Below are positions 60,825-64,000 of a DNA stretch of 64,000 nt, one piece after another; positions within the stretch are counted from its first letter, which is position 1, and each line of letters begins with the position of its first letter. The notes under the pieces were generated by a model. The model was not told the DNA's origin. It saw only the letters and a program-made list of their open reading frames with translations, and did no database searches. The stretch is taken from contig NZ_CP139368.1 of NCBI RefSeq assembly GCF_034120055.1, positions 434,001-498,000 on the forward strand. The letters are read 5' to 3'. This stretch comes from Microbacterium rhizosphaerae (lineage in GTDB: Bacteria; Actinomycetota; Actinomycetes; Actinomycetales; Microbacteriaceae). The translations under genes were made by a program, and so were the position numbers.

Positions 60825-60906
60825 CGACAGGCTCAGGAACCGGGGAGACAGGCTCAGGAACCGGGAAACAGACCCAGGAACCGGTAGAAAGGCTTCAGGA
60901 ACGGGA
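60825..60906 (+). repeat. Four tandem copies of a 20-21-bp repeat between dnaJ and hspR
   Basis: CAGGAACCGG or a close variant recurs at 60834, 60855, 60875 and 60896. The first copy begins CTTCGACAGGCTCAGGAACC, the arm of the dispersed palindrome found in fprA. The fourth is the most degenerate and merges with the hspR ribosome site. Confidence 0.9.
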
Positions 60907-60920
60907 GAGGAGGCGACGAG

Positions 60921-61391
60921 GTGGCAGATCGACTCGACATCGACGAAAACGCCCCGATCTTCGCGATCGCGGCGGCCGCTGAGCTGTCCGGGATGCATCC
61001 GCAGACCCTCCGCCAGTACGACCGCCTCGGGCTCGTCGTCCCCGCGCGCACGCAGGGCGGCTCTCGCCGCTACTCCCTGCGCCATGTCGCGAAGCTCCGT
61101 GAGGTCGCGCGCATGTCGTCCGACGGCATGAGCCTGCCCGCCATCGTTCGCATCCTCGAACTCGAAGAGCGGGTACGCGAGCTGCACGGCCGTGTCCAGG
61201 CGCTCGAGCAGCGCGTGCAGATGGAGCTCGACAACCGGCCCGGCGCGCGGGTCTTCGCGGCCGAGGCGAGCGGCTCCGTGATCCGGCTGAAGTCCGGAAC
61301 CCGCGTGCGCCGCACGCGGGACGTCGTGCTCTGGCAGCGGCCGCGCGGCGAGCTCGGCTCCGGAACGGATGCCGCGGCTCGCGGCGACTGA
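60921..61391 (+). CDS. hspR: Heat-shock repressor HspR (MerR-type)
   Basis: The 156-residue protein has a MerR helix-turn-helix (about 12-60, FAIAAAAELSGMHPQTLRQYDRLGLV and the wing TQGGSRRYSLRHVAKL), then a coiled-coil (ELEERVRELHGRVQALEQRVQ) and a tail with SGSVIRL. HspR represses this operon at HAIR sites with DnaK as co-repressor. It is the last gene of the operon. The GTG at 60921 follows GGAGAGGAGG. Its own expression may be tuned by the repeats just upstream. Confidence 0.95.
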   Translation: MADRLDIDENAPIFAIAAAAELSGMHPQTLRQYDRLGLVVPARTQGGSRRYSLRHVAKLREVARMSSDGMSLPAIVRILELEERVRELHGRVQALEQRVQMELDNRPGARVFAAEASGSVIRLKSGTRVRRTRDVVLWQRPRGELGSGTDAAARGD

Positions 61392-61406
61392 GCGACCGAG
61401 CAGCTG

Positions 61407-61826
61407 ATGGCGACGATCGACGATCTCCGCGCGATCACCCGGTCGCTGCCGCAGACCGAGGAGAGCAGCCACCACGGCCACGGCGGCGGCCTCGCGTGGC
61501 GCGTCGGCTCCGGCGGCGCGTACGCGTGGGAGCGGGGACCGCGCACGACCGACCTGGCCTCCCTTGAAGCCCTCGGGCGCACTTGGCCGGCGGGTGTCGT
61601 GATCGGCGTGCGCACCGATGGCCAAGAGGGCAAGGAGGCGCTGCTGGCATCCTTCCCCGACGTCGTCTTCACGATCCCGCACTTCGACGGCTACCCCGCC
61701 GTGCTCGTCCGGCTCGACGACATCGCGCCCGACCTCCTCGCCGAGATCGTGAGCGACGCCTGGCTGGTCAAGGCGCCGAAACGGCTCGCGCGGGAGTGGC
61801 TCGCCTCACGCGGACTCGACGCGTAG
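61407..61826 (+). CDS. MmcQ/YjbR-family protein
   Basis: The 139-residue protein has a helix ATIDDLRAITRSLPQTEES with strands after it, then a C-terminal DDIAPDLLAEIVSDAWLVKAPKRLAREWLASRG, the pattern of MmcQ/YjbR (CyaY-like fold) proteins. These are small DNA-binding-like or unknown-function proteins. It starts 15 bp after hspR and could be cotranscribed with the chaperone operon. No function is assigned. Confidence 0.85.
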   Translation: MATIDDLRAITRSLPQTEESSHHGHGGGLAWRVGSGGAYAWERGPRTTDLASLEALGRTWPAGVVIGVRTDGQEGKEALLASFPDVVFTIPHFDGYPAVLVRLDDIAPDLLAEIVSDAWLVKAPKRLAREWLASRGLDA

Positions 61827-61844
61827 CTCAGGCGCCGCGCCTCG

Positions 61845-61863
61845 CCGTCGCATCGCGCGACGG
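61845..61863. terminator. Small hairpin between convergent genes
   Basis: CCGTCGC (61845-61851) and GCGACGG (61857-61863) form a 7-bp stem with a 5-base loop between the MmcQ-like gene and the DUF1918 gene. It is a possible bidirectional terminator. Confidence 0.4.
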
Positions 61864-61877
61864 ACGCTGCGGGCGAC

Positions 61878-62063
61878 TCAGCCCTGGTGCAGGATCTCGC
61901 AGTCGGCGCCGGGCGAGAGCACGCCTTCGTGGCCGTCGTCGTAGCGGATGACCAGGAGCTGATCGTCATCCGTCCCGCGGATCTCGACGACCTCGCCGAG
62001 GTGATCCGCCATCCCGACCGCCCTGCCGTGCACACGGATGCGGTCACCCACCGTCGCTCGCAT
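61878..62063 (-). CDS. DUF1918-domain small protein
   Basis: The 61-residue protein consists of one DUF1918 domain: MRATVGDRIRVHGRAVG, GEVVEIRGTDDDQLLVIRYDDGHEG and the closing LSPGADCEIL. This SH3-like small domain is widespread in actinobacteria and its function is unknown. The ATG at 62063 follows GAGGGAGT. It may be expressed alone, as the next gene upstream is 82 bp away on the same strand. Confidence 0.85.
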   Translation of the reverse strand: MRATVGDRIRVHGRAVGMADHLGEVVEIRGTDDDQLLVIRYDDGHEGVLSPGADCEILHQG

Positions 62064-62145
62064 CTTGGACTCCCTCCCGCTTGTCCGTACGGCTCTCGCT
62101 CTTACACGGTACGGCGGCGCGGCGACGAATGACAGGGGGCGCGCG

Positions 62146-63507
62146 TCAGCCGGCCTTCTTCTTCGCCACGAACGCCTTCCAGTCGCCGTACGACACGTCG
62201 GCGTAGGCATTGGCCCACGCCACGATGGCGTCCGCGACGATGCGGCCGTTGCCGATGTAGCCCACGACGCGGCCGGCATCCGCTGTCTGCCCATGCGCCC
62301 GCGCGAGCGTGATCGCACACGCCTCGCCGAAACGCCTGAAGGGCTCGTCCGCCAGTGCCTCCGCATCGATGCCGCCCTTCATATCCCGGAACTGCCGCAC
62401 GTAGTACGCGCCGTGGTCGTCCTTGGAGTGGCCGAGGAAGGGGTCGGAGATCGCCTGCAGCACGCGCTGCATCCCGACGACCCGGCCGCCCTCTCCGTGG
62501 CGCTCGATGTGCTCGAGCGCCGCGGCCGGCTGGACCGCACGCCCGTAGCGGATGAGCACGCTCTCCTGCGCCTCCTTGGTCTGCAGCAGCAGCGCGTGGC
62601 CGTCGCCGTCCTCGAGGACCGTGAGGTAGCACCGGGTCCCCACGCTGCCGACGCCGACCGCGCGGAAGGCGGTGTCGGATGCCGAGTAGTGCAGCAGGAG
62701 CATCTGGATGTCGACGTTCGCGGTGCGGGCGTACGCGCGCAGGCGGGCCTCGGCCTCCGCTTCGAGCGCGGCATCGAGGTGGAACATCGCCGGCGGACGG
62801 ATGATGAACCTCAGACGTCCGTCGGGCCCCCGCTCGGTCATGCGGCGCACGGCCTGCTCGCCGGTCCGCTTGCGTGCCGAGCGCACGGCACCCAGCAGCA
62901 CGTCGCGCGACGACTTCTCGATCGCGTGCACCGACGCCTTGGCGTCGAAGTGCGTCCAGTAGCGCTCGAGCGGGCTCTTGCGCGCCGCCCGCGCGAGGCG
63001 TCTGCTGTATGCATCCACGGCGCTGCGGGCGGCGGTCTCGACGACCTCGTCCTTGCGTCCCGTGGCTCTGCCGGCGACGACGATGCTCGTGACGAGCCGC
63101 TTCACATCCCACTCCCACGGAGCCCACGCGGCCTCGTCGAAGTCGTTGAGGTCGAACAGCAGCGTGCGCTGGGGGGATGCCGAGAACCCGAAGTTGGCGA
63201 GGTGCGCGTCGCCGCACGATCCGACCGAGATGCCGGTGCTCGCGTCGCGGGCGAGGTCGGCCGCCATGATCGCGGCCGTACCGCGGTAGAACGCGAACGG
63301 GCTCGCTGCCATCCGCTCGGCCCTCAGCGGCAGCACCTGCTGCACGCGGGTGGACTCCTGTTCCTCGAGGATCCCGAGGGGAGCGCGCCCCGCCGTCGTC
63401 AGCCGGGCCAGGTCGTGGCGCGGGGTCCGCCGGCGTTCGGCCTTGCCGGCGGCCAGTCGCTGCGCGAGAGAGGGGATCGCCGGGCGGGCGGAGTCCGTGT
63501 CGGTCAT
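62146..63507 (-). CDS. DUF2252-family protein (kinase-like fold suspected)
   Basis: The 453-residue protein is a full-length DUF2252 member. It has RMAASPFAFYRGTAAIMAADLA, then GDAHLANFG (reminiscent of the HGDxHxxN loop of aminoglycoside-phosphotransferase-like kinases), FDLNDFDEA (DFD-like), and C-terminal GYIGNGRIVADAIVAWA. The similarity to the GDxHxxN and DFD elements suggests phosphotransfer, but this is inferred and no substrate is known. The ATG at 63507 (MTDTD) was chosen over the ATG nine bases earlier; both are possible. Confidence 0.85.
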   Translation of the reverse strand: MTDTDSARPAIPSLAQRLAAGKAERRRTPRHDLARLTTAGRAPLGILEEQESTRVQQVLPLRAERMAASPFAFYRGTAAIMAADLARDASTGISVGSCGDAHLANFGFSASPQRTLLFDLNDFDEAAWAPWEWDVKRLVTSIVVAGRATGRKDEVVETAARSAVDAYSRRLARAARKSPLERYWTHFDAKASVHAIEKSSRDVLLGAVRSARKRTGEQAVRRMTERGPDGRLRFIIRPPAMFHLDAALEAEAEARLRAYARTANVDIQMLLLHYSASDTAFRAVGVGSVGTRCYLTVLEDGDGHALLLQTKEAQESVLIRYGRAVQPAAALEHIERHGEGGRVVGMQRVLQAISDPFLGHSKDDHGAYYVRQFRDMKGGIDAEALADEPFRRFGEACAITLARAHGQTADAGRVVGYIGNGRIVADAIVAWANAYADVSYGDWKAFVAKKKAG

Positions 63508-63701
63508 GCGCGCCATCCTCGCATCGGCATCCGACCCGCCGCCTATGCCTTGGCCGAGAGTCTGTCCGAGGCCAGGAGCGGGAGTGCGGCGAAGCGTTGC
63601 GCGGCGGGGCGGCGCGAACCGCATCCCTCGTCTAAGCTCGCTGGAGCGGTGCGTCCCCCCGGAAGGCGCCGATGCTGACGTTCCGGCCGCCCGGAGGAGC
63701 C

Positions 63702-64000
63702 ATGCCCGAGATCGCCGCATCCTCGACAGAGAGCGAGGATGCCGCGCCGCCCGCATCCGCGGCGCGTGCGGCAACGGCCGAGTTCGGGCCGCCGACCGTG
63801 GGGAGCCTGCGCTCGCGCGAGGCGCTGGCCATGGGGCTCGGCGCCGTCGCGTTCGTGGTCGCCGCCCTCGTCAGCGTCCCCGCGCTCCACCTCCAGCCCG
63901 TGCCCATCGCCGGACGCGGCTCGCTCGGCCAGTTCGTGGCGCTCGCGTCGGCGATCGTCGCGATGGCATCCTTCGTCCTGGGAAGGTTCGTGCTGCGCGA
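63702..64000 (+). CDS. Membrane protein, 3' end outside window
   Basis: The visible 99 codons encode a 45-residue Ala/Pro/Glu-rich cytoplasmic start, then two hydrophobic stretches: MGLGAVAFVVAALVSVPAL and FVALASAIVAMASFVLG. GGAGGA precedes the ATG closely. No family can be recognised from this part. It could be the start of a membrane-bound signalling protein. Confidence 0.6.
   Translation, partial: MPEIAASSTESEDAAPPASAARAATAEFGPPTVGSLRSREALAMGLGAVAFVVAALVSVPALHLQPVPIAGRGSLGQFVALASAIVAMASFVLGRFVLR

Noticed and set aside
60825-60906. CRISPR array
   Set aside because: The units are contiguous 20-21-bp repeats with no unique spacers and no cas genes are present.

Overview
The window is high-GC DNA from an actinobacterium, most likely a member of the Microbacteriaceae close to Microbacterium. 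The signs are very GC-rich codons, frequent GTG starts and ATGA/GTGA gene overlaps, a dnaK-grpE-dnaJ-hspR operon behind a HAIR-type operator, an ATPase-less sugar ABC transporter of the kind that uses a shared ATPase, and a dispersed palindromic repeat of the CTTCGACAAGCTCAGGGACC type. No phage, transposase, integrase or CRISPR array was seen. The layout looks like ordinary chromosome carrying several catabolic operons.

Positions 1-5000 hold a hexuronate module. A GntR/FCD repressor and a partial alpha/beta hydrolase diverge from uxaC-uxuB-manD, which convert glucuronate to 2-keto-3-deoxygluconate. A tRNA-Gly(CCC) follows. Positions 5200-20400 hold a plant-polysaccharide locus: two large secreted GH39-like glycosidases diverging from a common control region, two paralogous LacI regulators, a sugar ABC importer (binding lipoprotein and two permeases), a cytoplasmic six-hairpin glycosidase and a GH127 beta-L-arabinofuranosidase. 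Copies of the palindrome TCGAACCGGTTCGA lie in front of both secreted enzymes and the second LacI gene and tie the locus into one regulon. The enzyme set fits uptake of arabinose-containing oligosaccharides, possibly from arabinogalactan; the substrate is an inference.

Positions 20400-22100 carry housekeeping genes (SRPBCC protein, dcd, 2'-5' RNA ligase-like). Positions 22200-32900 hold the most distinctive system. A minus-strand operon of P450, two-part PEP-synthase-like kinase, SDR, ferredoxin, ferredoxin reductase, HD phosphohydrolase and aldehyde dehydrogenase matches the corynebacterial cre alkylphenol pathway in content and in order. In that route the phenol is phosphorylated, the alkyl group is oxidised, the phosphate is removed, and the alcohol is oxidised to the acid. 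An IclR regulator and a second HD phosphohydrolase sit at its head, and a GCTTCC-N7-GGAAGC operator candidate appears at both control points.

Positions 33500-45350 are a long minus-strand sulfur operon: sir, cysH, cysD, cysN, a sulfonate-type ABC transporter, cobA, fprA and a thioredoxin-reductase-like flavoprotein, with a sirohydrochlorin chelatase upstream. Together they take up organosulfur compounds, reduce sulfate to sulfide and make and feed siroheme. Positions 45400-49100 hold MarR-type regulators, including a divergent pair with His/Gly-rich low-complexity segments around a nested palindrome. Positions 49100-57000 hold a tandem HD-GYP/LuxR protein, two MFS transporters and a NarL-type two-component pair. 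Positions 57000-61400 are the HspR-controlled chaperone operon, followed by small conserved proteins and a DUF2252 protein, and the window ends inside a membrane-protein gene.
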